Source: Paludibacteraceae bacterium (GTDB taxonomy: Bacteria; Bacteroidota; Bacteroidia; Bacteroidales; Paludibacteraceae). From it: a DNA stretch of 32,122 nucleotides. Position 1 is the first letter of the stretch. Each line of letters opens with the position of its first letter. The DNA is taken from NCBI GenBank assembly GCA_016937795.1, contig JAFGVV010000031.1, positions 1 to 32,122 of the forward strand, given 5' to 3'. The notes beneath the pieces are model-generated. The model did not search any database, was not told the DNA's origin, and saw only the letters and a program-made list of their open reading frames with translations. Shown here one piece after another: positions 32,112 to 32,122 of this stretch. A program made the position numbers and the translations under genes.

Positions 32112-32122
32112 AACCGATTGAA

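Overview
The window looks like a chromosomal segment from an A+T-rich member of the Bacteroidota. The evidence is a type IX secretion C-terminal sorting domain (first gene), a TonB-dependent receptor paired with a DUF4249 lipoprotein, DUF1573, LytTR and RRM proteins of the types common in this phylum, several TAnnTTTG-type -7 promoter elements, and the absence of Shine-Dalgarno sequences in front of most genes. A Bacteroidales-like anaerobe is plausible; the genus cannot be read from the sequence. No rRNA, tRNA, CRISPR array, prophage or transposase gene was seen.

Layout. 1-660: end of a T9SS-sorted surface protein and a bidirectional terminator. 686-1829: alanine dehydrogenase with a perfect 13-bp-arm dyad upstream. 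1830-2513: mostly empty, with a decayed repeat. 2514-9356: five minus-strand genes (M20 amidohydrolase, beta-lactamase-fold hydrolase, Rossmann protein, TonB receptor, DUF4249 lipoprotein) that may form one uptake/peptide-processing unit. 9550-12807: plus-strand DUF1573 protein, MeaB GTPase and an orphan DNA methyltransferase, with tandem 8-bp and 7-bp microrepeats. 12808-13642: intergenic region with a 146-bp inverted repeat and a structured leader. 13643-15960: a probable RNA-chaperone/cold-shock locus (RRM protein, CSD protein, DEAD-box helicase plus small partner). 16353-17782: a GH16 glucanase bracketed by two 203-bp direct copies of a structured repeat. 17800-18996: aspartate aminotransferase. 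19130-20748: orphan lipoprotein and a 161-bp MITE-like element. 20763-23820: patatin lipase and membrane LytTR regulator, divergent from an alpha/beta hydrolase, with a phased repeat array between them. 23953-25054: DUF456 protein and a lipoprotein-like peptide deformylase. 25074-32003: six minus-strand genes (PqqD-like, ATP-grasp, PLP decarboxylase-fold enzyme, urea-transporter/M23 fusion, TPR-barrel protein, TPR protein).

The two most interesting places are the last cluster and the lytTR promoter. In the cluster, a peptide-recognition-type small protein, an amide-forming ATP-grasp enzyme and a fold-III PLP enzyme precede a translationally overlapping envelope module built around a urea-transporter/M23-peptidase fusion. 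In front of lytTR, five TCCC-centred 9-mers recur every 19-21 bp directly behind a good promoter, as expected for a regulator that binds direct repeats on one DNA face. The repeat-bracketed GH16 gene and the stem next to the RRM start codon are also worth attention. All assignments come from reading motifs by eye; no database search was run.
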